From JACVRW01 sp038323835 (GTDB lineage: Bacteria; Actinomycetota; Thermoleophilia; Solirubrobacterales; Thermoleophilaceae): a stretch of 64,000 bases of DNA. Position numbers and translations under genes: made by a program. Shown here one piece after another: positions 16,399 to 25,147 of this stretch. Location of the stretch: assembly GCA_038323835.1 (NCBI GenBank), contig JBBQHI010000002.1, forward strand, positions 124,001 to 188,000, read 5' to 3'. Below the pieces are notes generated by a model. The model was not told the DNA's origin and ran no database searches. It was given only the letters and a program-made list of their open reading frames with translations. The stretch's first letter is position 1, and each line of letters opens with the position of its first letter.

Positions 16399-17574
16399 CT
16401 AGGTCCCGGCCCGGAAGGCGGCCAGGCGCTCGGCCAGCGCCCCCGGCCCCGGCGCCCGCAGCGGACCGTCCTGGCGGAAGAGCTCGCGGGTGCCCGCGAC
16501 GCCGGCCACTCTCACCACCTCGGTCACCGACTGCACCACCCGGCGCCCATCGGGCAGCCGTGCCTGGTGCACCACCACCTCCAGCGCCCCGGCCACCTGC
16601 TCGCGCACCGCGGCGTGCGGGAGGCCGACCCCGGCCATCAGGGACAGCGTCTCGATCCTCCGCAGCGCGTCCACGGGCGAGTTCGCGTGCACGGTGGTGA
16701 GCGAGCCGTCGTGGCCGGTGTTCAGCGCCTGGAGCATGTCCAACGCCTCGGCGCCGCGCACCTCGCCGACCACGATGCGGTCGGGTCGCATGCGCAGCGC
16801 GTTGCGCACGAGCTGGCGGATGGTCACCTCCCCGCGTCCCTCGAGGTTCGCGGGGCGCGACTCGAGCCGGATCACGTGCGGCTGGCGCAGCCGCAGCTCG
16901 GCTGCGTCCTCGATCGTCACCACGCGCTCGCCCGCGGGGATGGTTCCTGAGAGCGCGCCCAGGGTCGTGGTCTTCCCCGATCCGGTACCGCCGGAGACGA
17001 GCACCGACGCACGCGCCGCCACGCACAGCGCCAGGAACTCAGCCACGCGATGGCCCAGCGTGCCCGCCCGCACCAGGTCCCGCAGGGAGAATCCCTCGCT
17101 GCGGAACCTCCGGATCGTGAGGCAGGGGCCACCGAGCGACAGTGGCGGAATCACCACGTTCACCCGCGAGCCGTCGGCCAGCCTCGCGTCGCAGATCGGC
17201 GACGCCTCGTCCACCCGCCTCCCGAGCGGTGCGAGCACCCGCTCGATCGCGTGCATCAGGTCGGCCTCGCTCTCGAAGCGGACCCCGGTGCGCTCGAGCC
17301 GCCCGCCGCGCTCCACCCACACATCCCCGGGACCGTTGACCATGACCTCCTCCACCGCCGGGTCCGACAGCAGCGGCTCGAGCGGGCCGAGCCCGGTGGC
17401 CAGCAGGAGCACGCGCTCGCACAGCGCCGCCCGGTCGGCATCGGGAAGCGATCCCGCCTCCGACTCCACCATCCGCTCGACCTCCACCCGCAGCTCCGTG
17501 CCCGCCTCACCCGTCCGGGCCCGCTCGATCAGCCGGGCCCGAAGCGCACGGGCAAGCTCGTCGAGCGCATCCAT
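16399..17574 (-). CDS. tadA: TadA/CpaF-type secretion ATPase
   Basis: Hexameric ATPase powering assembly of Tad-type pili or a related filament. The N-terminal region is followed by GPLEPLLSDPAVEEVMVNGP, typical of CpaF. Walker A is GGTGSGKTT, then Asp box RVVTIEDAAELRL, Walker B-like MRPDRIVVGEVRGAEALDML and His box TTVHANS. I choose the ATG at 17574; a TTG at 17622 would add 16 residues. First gene of tadABC. It faces away from the gene at 17737. Confidence 0.92.
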   Translation of the reverse strand: MDALDELARALRARLIERARTGEAGTELRVEVERMVESEAGSLPDADRAALCERVLLLATGLGPLEPLLSDPAVEEVMVNGPGDVWVERGGRLERTGVRFESEADLMHAIERVLAPLGRRVDEASPICDARLADGSRVNVVIPPLSLGGPCLTIRRFRSEGFSLRDLVRAGTLGHRVAEFLALCVAARASVLVSGGTGSGKTTTLGALSGTIPAGERVVTIEDAAELRLRQPHVIRLESRPANLEGRGEVTIRQLVRNALRMRPDRIVVGEVRGAEALDMLQALNTGHDGSLTTVHANSPVDALRRIETLSLMAGVGLPHAAVREQVAGALEVVVHQARLPDGRRVVQSVTEVVRVAGVAGTRELFRQDGPLRAPGPGALAERLAAFRAGT

Positions 17575-17671
17575 GGAGAGAGGAGAGCCCGGCGCGCAGG
17601 ATCCGCCCCCTCGCGGCCGCAACCCAGCGCCCCCCGGCCGTGTTGTGGATATGCACCGAAGAAAATCGAGC

Positions 17672-17712
17672 CTGCGGTGCTCGCCCGACCAACGCTCGGG
17701 CTGCGCTCCTCA
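17672..17712 (+). repeat. Dispersed palindrome copy (forward)
   Basis: CTGCGGTGCTCG, then a CCCGA/TCGGG stem with a longer loop, then CTGCGCTCCTC. It lies in the divergent gap between tadA and the secreted protein gene, just before the latter's ribosome site. One stem side is degenerate beside the loop. Confidence 0.8.
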
Positions 17713-17736
17713 GAACGACACGGGAGGTCGAAACAC

Positions 17737-18291
17737 ATGAAGCGCTTCATACGCCTGCCCTCGCCCGCCATGGTGGTGGCCTGTGCGGCACTGTTCGTAG
17801 CCCTCAGCGGGGTTTCCTACGCGTTCGCGACCGGCTCCATCGGCAGCCGCGAGATCCGCAACGGGTCCATTCTCAACCGCGACTTCAAGGACGGCACCCT
17901 GCGGGGCAAGGAGTTCAAGCCGGACAGTCTGGGACCGGCTGCCATCAAGGAACAGTCCCTGGACGCCTCCAAGATCGGGCCGGTGAACAACTCCGGCATC
18001 GCCGAGGGCCTGAACCGCGGCGTGGTGGTGGCCGTGGACGGCACACCCGTCCGGGGCCGCGCCACCTCGACCGCACGGACCGGCGAGGGCCAGTACCAGG
18101 CGATCTTCGACCGCGACGTGCGCCAGTGCGTCTACGTGGCCACCCTGGGCGACGAGTCCGCCTCCGGCCCCGGCACCGGCCAGATCGCCGTGACCTCGCT
18201 GGCCAGCAACGTGAACGGCGTCCGGGTGGTGACCCGCGACAGCGCCGGCAGCCCCTCCGACCGCTCGTTCCACCTCCTGGTGTCCTGCTGA
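17737..18291 (+). CDS. Secreted or anchored protein of unknown function (Thermoleophilia type)
   Basis: 184 residues. It begins MKRFIRLPSPAMVVACAALF, a signal/anchor helix with the LPSPA motif I associate with a large Thermoleophilia family. A short set of SIGSREIRNGSILNRDFKDG repeats follows (Asn-Gly-Ser/Thr turns, probably a small beta-solenoid), then a globular C-terminal part with two Cys residues (Cys130-ish and the last residue). GGGAGGT lies 9 bp before the ATG. Function unknown; I see no enzyme motif. Confidence 0.8.
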   Translation: MKRFIRLPSPAMVVACAALFVALSGVSYAFATGSIGSREIRNGSILNRDFKDGTLRGKEFKPDSLGPAAIKEQSLDASKIGPVNNSGIAEGLNRGVVVAVDGTPVRGRATSTARTGEGQYQAIFDRDVRQCVYVATLGDESASGPGTGQIAVTSLASNVNGVRVVTRDSAGSPSDRSFHLLVSC

Positions 18292-18297
18292 GGAGGA

Positions 18298-18343
18298 CAT
18301 GGTGCGGTGCTCGCTCGATCACCGATCGAGCTCCGCTCCTCCC
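18298..18343 (+). repeat. Dispersed palindrome copy with compensated stem (forward)
   Basis: CATGGTGCGGTGCTCG, stem CTCGATC/GATCGAG around ACC, then CTCCGCTCCTCCC. Compared with CCCGATC/GATCGGG copies, one base pair differs on both sides so pairing is kept. It lies between two plus-strand genes, 7 bp after the first stop. Confidence 0.9.
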
Positions 18344-18369
18344 AAACGCGTCTGAGTATCGTCGGGGCC

Positions 18370-20187
18370 ATGAGCACGGCCCCTGACCAAGCACTGGAAT
18401 CCGCCTCCTGGAACCTCCAGCCGCTCGTGGGAGACCGCGGCGCCGAGGGCGTGGTGGCCCTGCTCGAGGATGCCGGCGAGCGCGCGCGGGCCTTCGCCGA
18501 GCGTTACCGCGGACAGGTGGCCGGCATGGATGCCGCCGGCCTGGCCGGGGCGATGAACGAGCTGGGCGAGATCTCGGATCTGGCCGGCCGCGCCGGGTCC
18601 TACGCGATGCTCAGCTTCACGCTCGACACCGCCGATCCCGAGCGCGGCGCGCTGCTCCAGCGCGGCCGCGAGCTGGGCGCCCGGATCGAGACCGATCTCC
18701 TCTTCTTCGAGCTCGAGTGGAACGAGCTGCCGGACGACCGCGCCGCCGAGCTCCTCGCCGACGACACGCTCGGGTTCTGCCGTCACTACCTGGGCACGCT
18801 CCGGCGCTATCGCCCCCACCAGCTCTCCGAGCCGGAGGAGAAGGTGATGACGGAGACCTCGGTGACCGGGCCCTCGGCCTTCCGCCGGCTCTTCACCGAG
18901 CAGACCTCGGCCATCGCCGTGGACCTGCCGGGTGAGGACGCCCCGGTTTCCCTCGAGCAGGCTCTGAGTCACCTCCAGGGCCCCGACCGTGACGCGCGCG
19001 AGGCGGCGGCCGGCGCGGTGACCGAGGCCCTTCGCCCGGGCCTGCGCACACGCGCCTTCGTGTTCAACAACCTGCTCCAGGACAAGGCGGTGAAGGACCG
19101 CCTGCGCGCCTACCCGAGCTGGGTCGCCTCCCGGAACCTGGCCAACGAGGCCAGCGACGAGTCCGTGGAGGCCCTGATCGAGGCGGTGCGCTCGCGCTAC
19201 GAGCTGGCCCGTCGCTGGTACCGCCTGAAGGCGCGCCTGCTCGGCCTCGACCGTCTTGGCTACTGGGATCGCAGCGCGCCCGTCGGTCAGTCGGACGAGC
19301 GCATCCCTTACGACGAGGCCCGGTCGATCGTGATCGACTGCTACTCCGCGTTCTCTCCCGAGCTCGGTGCCGTGGCGGGCGAGTTCTTCGTGGACGGGTA
19401 CATCGACGGTCCGCCCCGGCCGGGCAAGCGCGGCGGCGCGTTCTGCTCCTACACCGTGCCGAGCGCCCACCCGTACGTGATGCTGAACTACACCTCGCGC
19501 CCGCACGACGTGCTCACGCTCGCCCATGAGCTGGGTCACGGGGTGCACGCCGCACTGGCGCGGCCCCAGGGCATCTTCCAGTACACCACCCCGCTGACGC
19601 TTGCCGAGACCGCGTCGATCTTCGGGGAGACGATCGTGCTCGACCGCCTGGTCCAGCGCGCGCCGGACGCCGCCGCGCGGCTCGACCTCCTGGCCGGATC
19701 CCTCGACGGCGCCGTGGCCGCCGTGTTCCGCCAGATTGCCATGAACCGCTTCGAGCACGCCGTGCACACCGGCCGCCGCGAGAGCGGGGAGCTGTCCACC
19801 GACCGGATCGCCGAGCTATGGCTCGAGACCCAGACCGAGCTGCTCGGCGACTCCGTGGACCTGAACGAGGACTACGGCCTCTGGTGGTCGTATATCCCGC
19901 ACTTCATCGACACGCCCGGCTACGTCTACGCCTACGCCTACGGGCACCTGCTCGCCCTTTCGGTGTACCGCCGCTACGAGGAGGCGGGCGAGGGCTTCGT
20001 GGGCTCCTACCTCGACCTGCTGCGCGCCGGCGGATCGAAGCCCCCGGAGGACCTGGGGGCCATGGTGGGAGTGGACCTCGCCGACCCCGGCTTCTGGGCC
20101 TCGGGCCTGGACCTGGTGGAGCGCCAGCTCGAGGCGGCGGAGGCCGCTGCCGCGGAGGTTGAGGCCTCCACCGAAACGGCTCCATAG
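18370..20187 (+). CDS. M3-family zinc oligoendopeptidase (PepF-like)
   Basis: Cytoplasmic zinc peptidase that trims short peptides. 605 residues, normal for PepF. The zinc motif HELGH is at residues 386-390, followed by the distal Glu in LAETASIFGE, and GHLLALSVYRRY near the C-terminus. The N-terminal helical half is typical of the family. I choose the ATG at 18370; the frame runs further up only through the palindromic repeat. It is followed with one-base overlap by a methyltransferase gene. Confidence 0.92.
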   Translation: MSTAPDQALESASWNLQPLVGDRGAEGVVALLEDAGERARAFAERYRGQVAGMDAAGLAGAMNELGEISDLAGRAGSYAMLSFTLDTADPERGALLQRGRELGARIETDLLFFELEWNELPDDRAAELLADDTLGFCRHYLGTLRRYRPHQLSEPEEKVMTETSVTGPSAFRRLFTEQTSAIAVDLPGEDAPVSLEQALSHLQGPDRDAREAAAGAVTEALRPGLRTRAFVFNNLLQDKAVKDRLRAYPSWVASRNLANEASDESVEALIEAVRSRYELARRWYRLKARLLGLDRLGYWDRSAPVGQSDERIPYDEARSIVIDCYSAFSPELGAVAGEFFVDGYIDGPPRPGKRGGAFCSYTVPSAHPYVMLNYTSRPHDVLTLAHELGHGVHAALARPQGIFQYTTPLTLAETASIFGETIVLDRLVQRAPDAAARLDLLAGSLDGAVAAVFRQIAMNRFEHAVHTGRRESGELSTDRIAELWLETQTELLGDSVDLNEDYGLWWSYIPHFIDTPGYVYAYAYGHLLALSVYRRYEEAGEGFVGSYLDLLRAGGSKPPEDLGAMVGVDLADPGFWASGLDLVERQLEAAEAAAAEVEASTETAP

Positions 20188-20816
20188 TGGACGACGCCGT
20201 GACGGAGCGCGTGGCGCTGCCGAGCGGCGAGGTGGAGCTCACGCGCCCGCGCGACCCGGAGGCGCTGATCTCCGAGGAGGCCTTCGAGCACGAGGAGCTC
20301 CTGCCCTACTGGGCGGAGCTGTGGGCGAGCGGAGTGGCGCTGGCGCACGACCTGTCGATGCGCGCCCTCCGCGGCGCGCGCACGCTCGAGGTGGGCTGCG
20401 GGCTGGCGCTCCCGAGCATCGCCGCCGCACGGGCCGGAGGGCGGGTGCTGGCCACGGACTGGGCCCCGGACGCCGTGGCCGCGGCCGGCGCCAACGCACT
20501 TCAGAACGGCGTGGAGATCGAGACGCTGGTGTGCGACTGGGCGGCCCCGGAGCCTCTGCTGGAGCGTGCGCCGTTCGATCTGGTGCTCGCCTCAGACGTC
20601 CTGTACGAGCGGCGCAACGTGCGCGAGCTGCTCGCCCTGCTCCCGCGGCTGGTCACCCCGCACGGGCTGATCCTGATCGCCGATCCGGGGCGCCCCGCCG
20701 CGGAGGAGTTTCTCGACAGCGCTCGCGCCCTGTTCGCGGTCAGCACGATCGCGAGCCCGCGCAGCGCCCGGGTGGTGATTCACCGGCTGAGGGGCAGCGT
20801 GGCGAGCGCGGTGTAG
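20187..20816 (+). CDS. SAM-dependent methyltransferase (METTL21/lysine-methyltransferase-like)
   Basis: 209 residues. Contains LLPYWAELWASGVALA and the SAM loop LEVGCGLALPSIAAARAG (residues about 68-85), then VLATDWAPDA, CDWAAPEPL and FDLVLASDVLYERRN. This pattern (P-Y-W-x-x-L-W, then a DxLYE-like motif) is that of the METTL18/21 and nicotinamide-methyltransferase-like group. Substrate unknown. The GTG start shares one base with the upstream peptidase stop. The 3' end overlaps the convergent M20 gene by 37 bp. Confidence 0.85.
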   Translation: MDDAVTERVALPSGEVELTRPRDPEALISEEAFEHEELLPYWAELWASGVALAHDLSMRALRGARTLEVGCGLALPSIAAARAGGRVLATDWAPDAVAAAGANALQNGVEIETLVCDWAAPEPLLERAPFDLVLASDVLYERRNVRELLALLPRLVTPHGLILIADPGRPAAEEFLDSARALFAVSTIASPRSARVVIHRLRGSVASAV

Positions 20817-22099
20817 ATCTCGCGCGCGGCCCTCTCTCCCAGGCGAAGACTCTCGAGGCGGAAGCTCTCGTTGGGAGCGTGAAAGGCGTCGTCGTCCAGG
20901 GCGAAGCCGCTCAGCACGGTGGGGATCCCGCGCTCGGCAAGCTCGGCCAGCACCGGAAGCGTGCCGCCGAGCCGTACGAAGGCGACCTCATTCCCGGAGG
21001 CCCGCTGGATCGCCTCGGCGGCCAGGCGCAGAGCCGGATGACCCGGGTCGAAGAGCGCCGGGTCGGCCAGCGACATCTCCACGGAAACCTCGGCGCCCGG
21101 AGGGGTGGCCGAGCGGAGCATCCACTCGAGCGCCACGGCCACCTCGGCCGCCGACTGCCCGGGGGCCAGGCGCACGCTCAGGTGCGCTCGGGCCACCGAG
21201 GGCACGATCGTCCTCGGCTCCCCCACCCAGATCCCGTTCACGTCGAGCGACGTCTCGGATCCGGTGCGCTCGTAGAACTCCTCGGCTGCGCGCGCGTCCA
21301 TCGGCCGCCCGCCGACCCACGAGATCACGTCCTCGCCGGCCGGCAGCTTCTTCCAGGAGTGGCGCTCGGCGTCCGACGGCTGCGCGATCCCCGCCCGCAA
21401 CTCGCGACGGAGCTTCCCGTCGTTCCCGGGCAGCACCTCGCGCAACATGCCCGAGAGCACGTGCGCGGCATTCATCACCGCGCCTCCGTACACGCCCGAG
21501 TGCAGGTCCCGCTCGCCGGTGCGGACCTCCACCGAGGTGGAGATCAGCCCGCGCGCGGCGGTGGCGATGGCCGGGGTGTTCTCGTCGACCATCATCGAGT
21601 CGAACACCACCGCGCAGTCGGCCTCGCCACGGTCCTCGCGTATCCAGCGCATGGCCGAGCGCGATCCCACCTCCTCCTCGCCCTCCACCAGGAAGCGCAC
21701 GTTCACCGGCAGCTCGTCCGCGCGGGCCATCTCGCAGGCCACATGCAGCATCGGGAGGAAGTTCCCCTTGTCGTCGGCCGCGCCGCGCGCGTACAGGCGC
21801 CCGTCACGCTCCTGGGGCTCGAAGGGCGGGCTCTCCCACTGGTCGAGCGGACCGGGGTGCTGAACGTCGTGGTGGCCGTACGCGAGGACCGTGGGCGCGT
21901 CCGGCTGCGACGAGCGCAGCTCGCCCACCACCATCGGATTCCCGCCGTCGAGCCGCACCAGCTCGGCCTCTCCGCCGGCGTCGGCGATGCGCTGCCGGAC
22001 CCAGTCGGCGGCGCGCTCCAGCGCGTGCTCGTCGCCCCCGCCGGTGGACACCGAGGGGATGCGCAGAAAGTCGATCAGCTCTTCGAGTAGCCCGGGCAC
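20780..22099 (-). CDS. M20-family metallopeptidase (dipeptidase-like)
   Basis: Di-zinc exopeptidase. It starts PGLLEELIDFLRIPSVSTGG. Zinc ligands are in VLAYGHHDVQ (His), YARGAADDKGN (bridging Asp), LVEGEEEVGS (catalytic Glu and ligand), VVFDSMM (Asp) and AFHAPNESF (final His). The lid domain carries the dimer His region (RDLHSGVYGG). I favour the GTG at 22099, which leaves a normal family N-terminus. An ATG at 22144 would overlap the divergent MFS start (the two starts share CATG). Confidence 0.9.
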   Translation of the reverse strand: MPGLLEELIDFLRIPSVSTGGGDEHALERAADWVRQRIADAGGEAELVRLDGGNPMVVGELRSSQPDAPTVLAYGHHDVQHPGPLDQWESPPFEPQERDGRLYARGAADDKGNFLPMLHVACEMARADELPVNVRFLVEGEEEVGSRSAMRWIREDRGEADCAVVFDSMMVDENTPAIATAARGLISTSVEVRTGERDLHSGVYGGAVMNAAHVLSGMLREVLPGNDGKLRRELRAGIAQPSDAERHSWKKLPAGEDVISWVGGRPMDARAAEEFYERTGSETSLDVNGIWVGEPRTIVPSVARAHLSVRLAPGQSAAEVAVALEWMLRSATPPGAEVSVEMSLADPALFDPGHPALRLAAEAIQRASGNEVAFVRLGGTLPVLAELAERGIPTVLSGFALDDDAFHAPNESFRLESLRLGERAAREIYTALATLPLSR

Positions 22100-22142
22100 G
22101 GGGCGTGATTGTGCCCTACGGCAGCGCGTAGGCTTCGCCGCC

Positions 22143-23288
22143 ATGCGCCGTCTGTTCCCTCTGGTGGCGGCCGTGGTGTTGGTGGACACCATGTTCTTCG
22201 CGGCCGTGGCGCCGCTTCTGCCGCACTACACCGACGATCTGGGGCTGTCCAAGTCCGCCGCCGGCGTGCTCGCGGGCGCGTACCCGGCGGGCACTTTCGT
22301 GGCCTCGATACCGGCCGGATGGGCGGCCGCGCGCTTCGGCGTGAAGCCCATCCTGCTCGCCGGCCTGACGCTGATGGGGGTCACGAGCGTGATCTTCGGG
22401 TTCGCTCACAACGTGGTGCTGCTGGACGCGGCGCGGTTCGCCCAGGGCGTGGGCGGCGCCTGCTCGTGGGCGGGCGGCCTCGCCTGGCTGGTGTGCGCCA
22501 CGCCCTCCGATCGCCGCGGCACGGTGATCGGCTCGGCCCTGGGGGCGGCGATCGTGGGCGTCCTCCTCGGCCCGGTGCTCGGCGGGGCGGCCACCGTCGT
22601 CGGACCCGAGCCTGTGTTCAGCGCCGTGGCCGTGGTGGCCATCTTCCTGGGATTCTGGGCCTGGTCGGTGCCCGCCGCCGCTCCCGAGCCGGGGGCCACG
22701 CTGCGAACGCTGGTCAACGCCCTGCGCCGGCCCTCCGTGCTGATCGGATTCTGGCTGTTCGCGCTGCCCGCCCTGTTCGCGGGAACCCTCGAGGTGCTGG
22801 TGCCGCTGCGCATGGACGATCTCGGCGCGTCGGGAGTGGCGATCGGGGCCGTCTTCCTGGTCGCCGCGGCGGTGGAGGGAGTGCTGAGCCCGTGGAGCGG
22901 GCGCCTGTCCGACCGCCACGGGCGACTTGCCCCGATCCGCGTCGGCCTGGCCGGCGCCGTGGTGATGGCGGTGCTGCTGCCCCTGCCCGGCTCGGTGGTC
23001 CTGTTGGCGGCCGCGCTGGTGGCCGCCATCGGCACGCTCGGCGTGTTCTGGGCCCCGGCCATGGCCCTCCTCTCCGACGCCTCGGAGGCCGCTGGTCTCG
23101 ACCAGGCCCTGGCCTTCGGGGTGGCCAACCTCGCGTGGGCGCTCGGGCACATGCTGGGCAGCGGCGGCGGGGCGGCCCTGGCCGACGCCACGGCCGACTC
23201 CCTCCCCTACGGCCTGCTCGGACTGACCTGCGCGCTCACGCTGGTGGCCGTCGCACGGCTGCCGCGAGCCTGGGCCGCAGCGCGCTGA
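22143..23288 (+). CDS. Major facilitator superfamily transporter
   Basis: 381 residues with about 12 membrane helices. MFS loop motif between helices 2 and 3 reads GWAAARFGVKPILLAGL, and the equivalent loop in the second half reads GRLSDRHGRLAPIRVGL. Helix 1 is PLVAAVVLVDTMFFAAV. Substrate cannot be told; the family contains drug and sugar exporters. The ATG at 22143 is divergent from the M20 gene. Confidence 0.9.
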   Translation: MRRLFPLVAAVVLVDTMFFAAVAPLLPHYTDDLGLSKSAAGVLAGAYPAGTFVASIPAGWAAARFGVKPILLAGLTLMGVTSVIFGFAHNVVLLDAARFAQGVGGACSWAGGLAWLVCATPSDRRGTVIGSALGAAIVGVLLGPVLGGAATVVGPEPVFSAVAVVAIFLGFWAWSVPAAAPEPGATLRTLVNALRRPSVLIGFWLFALPALFAGTLEVLVPLRMDDLGASGVAIGAVFLVAAAVEGVLSPWSGRLSDRHGRLAPIRVGLAGAVVMAVLLPLPGSVVLLAAALVAAIGTLGVFWAPAMALLSDASEAAGLDQALAFGVANLAWALGHMLGSGGGAALADATADSLPYGLLGLTCALTLVAVARLPRAWAAAR

Positions 23289-23295
23289 CCTGCAT

Positions 23296-23925
23296 CTACG
23301 CGTGAGCGCAGGTGGGCCAGGCATCTGTACCGCTCTTGCGGTACAGCTTCAGGGCGAGGCGGTCCTGGGTGGATTCCGCGGCGTCGGCGGGATCGCCGGT
23401 GCCGCCCAGTCCGCGCCAGGTGGCGCGTGTGAACTGGAACTTCCCACGATAGTGCCCGTCGGGGGAGATCGCGGTGGGGTCGCCGCCCGACTCGCACTTG
23501 GCGATCCGGCGCAGCACCCGCGGCAGGCGAACACTCGACCCCTCGTCCGGGTCGGTGACGGTGCCGGCCTCGGCGCCGCCGCCTCCGCTCGGGTTCTCCA
23601 CCGATGCGGCGGTGAACGCCTTCAGGCCGAGGGCCTTTCGTGTCCGCGGTCCCACCACGCCGTCGGCGGTGAGCCGATGACGGCGCTGGAAGCGCTTCAC
23701 GGCGCGCAGGGTGATGCGTCCGAAGTCGCCGTCCACCGGGGCGATGTGCAGCGAGCGCTGAAGCTTCGTCACGGCCGGTCCTCGGTCGCCCTTCTTCAGC
23801 GCGACCGAGCTCGAGCTCGAGGCCGTGGGCGCGTCCGCGAACGCAGCACCTGTGACGCACAGCAATGCCACCAGGATCAGGGTGCCCGCGCACAGGGGGC
23901 GGCAGGCGCCGGTTCTCACTCGCAA
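23296..23925 (-). CDS. Rpf-like wall hydrolase with peptidoglycan-binding domain
   Basis: 209 residues: signal peptide (LCAGTLILVALLCVTGAAFA), PG_binding_1 domain at about 42-100 (GDRGPAVTKLQRSLHIAPVD, DGVVGPRTRKALGL), Gly-rich linker, then a resuscitation-promoting-factor transglycosylase-like domain at about 135-209 with the catalytic Glu in IAKCESGGDPTAIS, then YRGKFQFTRATWRGLGG and a Cys near the end that could pair with the first. It should cleave peptidoglycan glycan strands outside the cell. A c-di-AMP riboswitch lies directly upstream, as for other actinobacterial rpf genes. Confidence 0.92.
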   Translation of the reverse strand: MRVRTGACRPLCAGTLILVALLCVTGAAFADAPTASSSSSVALKKGDRGPAVTKLQRSLHIAPVDGDFGRITLRAVKRFQRRHRLTADGVVGPRTRKALGLKAFTAASVENPSGGGGAEAGTVTDPDEGSSVRLPRVLRRIAKCESGGDPTAISPDGHYRGKFQFTRATWRGLGGTGDPADAAESTQDRLALKLYRKSGTDAWPTCAHA

Positions 23926-23940
23926 GGTCTGACTTCCCTT

Positions 23941-24090
23941 CCTTTCCCGCGCCTACGGGGTGAGCTGACGGGCTCGCGCTGGAAAGTGCGCTACGCCGCG
24001 GATGTGCGGCGATTCGCCCCTGCGACCTGACGGCCGCGTTTGGGTCCCCCGTTCCCGGCCGCACGGCGACCGGGACTCGGCAATTCGACA
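23941..24090 (-). ncRNA. ydaO-yuaA (cyclic di-AMP) riboswitch
   Basis: The minus strand carries the conserved ydaO blocks in order: GGGGGACCCAAAC, GGGGCGAATCGCCGC, GAGCCCGTCAGCTCACCC and GTAGGCGCGGGAAAGGA. It ends 15 bp before the Rpf-like gene start. c-di-AMP binding to this class normally turns expression off. In actinobacteria these elements are known to precede rpf and other wall-remodelling genes. Outer boundaries are approximate. Confidence 0.9.
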
Positions 24091-24145
24091 GACGAAGGGG
24101 GGTACTCTGGCAGATCGGCCGGAGCTTTGGCCTCCCGCCTTCGGG

Positions 24146-25108
24146 CTAGGGGACTTCGGGAGGGCCGCCCAGGAGGTCGTCCACGACGGTGACGATGTCC
24201 ACCGGCGGCGCTTCCGAAGCGGGTTCCGGGGGTTCCTCGACAACGACGGCCTCGGTCTCCTCGGTCTCCTGGGGCTCCTCGGCCTCCGGCACCTCCTCAA
24301 GTGGCTCCGCCTCCGTCGGCACCTCGGCCACTTCGGGGAAGACGGAACCGGGCCCGGTCTGTGAGGCCTCGGGCTCGGCCAGCTCCACCTGTGCGTACTC
24401 GTCCTCGAGGGGCGGCTCGGGCTCCTGCGCTCCCGGGATCGTGACCGGTTCCGTGAGCCCGGCGGCGTACGCGTATTCGTCGGCGTCCGGGGGCGCGACG
24501 TGGCCGTCGAGCGCTGTCTCCACGGGGTCGGCCACGCCGGAGGACCCCGTGAGGGCGGTGACGATCACATCCCCCTCGGGAGCCAGGTCGATCGGGTCCC
24601 CCACGGCCGGCGGCCTCGCCGACACCCGCGGCTCGCCCTCCTCCACCGGGGGGGCGACGGCTTCCATCTCCGCGGTGGGGTGCTCGACCGGAGGAATGGC
24701 GTGCGGCGGCGGCGGGAGCGGCCTGAGGCGCGGCTGCCACTCGGGCGCGGGCGGGGGCTTGAACTCGAAGGCCGGCGGTCCCGGCGGCTCCGGCCCTGCC
24801 GCCGGCGGCAGGGGGTCCGGGTCAGGGGGCAGAGGCTCGGGGGCGGGCGGGGCGGGTTCGGGCTCCGGCGGCACGGGCTCGGGTTCGGGCGGCGCGAGTT
24901 CCGGCTCCGGTACGACCGCGGGCGGCGGAGGCTCGGGCGGAGGCGGACCCGCCACGACAGGCGGAGGCTCCTCCACCACCACCACGGCGTCGACCATCGG
25001 CGCGCCCGCAGGGAGCGCGGGAAACGAGGACTCGGCGCGCCGTCGCGCCCACGCCCCGGCCAGCCCGGCCGCGGCGAGCAGCATCAAGAGACGCCTGAGC
25101 GCGGTCAC
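24146..25108 (-). CDS. Pro/Glu-rich membrane-anchored hypothetical protein
   Basis: 320 residues. A short hydrophobic N-terminus (LMLLAAAGLAGAW) followed by RRR looks like a membrane anchor. The rest is low complexity: runs of PEPEP-type repeats at about 50-135, then a very acidic C-terminal half rich in Glu, Pro and Val. No domain recognised. The GTG start is only 39 bp from the divergent SDR start. The opposite strand also has a long Gly/Ser-rich frame; I prefer this strand because of the anchor-like N-terminus and plausible composition. Confidence 0.6.
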   Translation of the reverse strand: MTALRRLLMLLAAAGLAGAWARRRAESSFPALPAGAPMVDAVVVVEEPPPVVAGPPPPEPPPPAVVPEPELAPPEPEPVPPEPEPAPPAPEPLPPDPDPLPPAAGPEPPGPPAFEFKPPPAPEWQPRLRPLPPPPHAIPPVEHPTAEMEAVAPPVEEGEPRVSARPPAVGDPIDLAPEGDVIVTALTGSSGVADPVETALDGHVAPPDADEYAYAAGLTEPVTIPGAQEPEPPLEDEYAQVELAEPEASQTGPGSVFPEVAEVPTEAEPLEEVPEAEEPQETEETEAVVVEEPPEPASEAPPVDIVTVVDDLLGGPPEVP

Positions 25109-25147
25109 GGAAGAAACATAAGCGCGGCGCCGGATAGCCTGGCCGCC

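Noticed and set aside
18307..18369. Longer N-terminus for the PepF-like peptidase
   Set aside because: The extension translates the palindromic repeat; the ATG at 18370 starts the conserved part.
24189..25121. Plus-strand Gly/Ser-rich frame opposite the Pro-rich gene
   Set aside because: Pure low-complexity composition without a signal or domain; likely an antisense shadow, though neither strand has a recognised domain.
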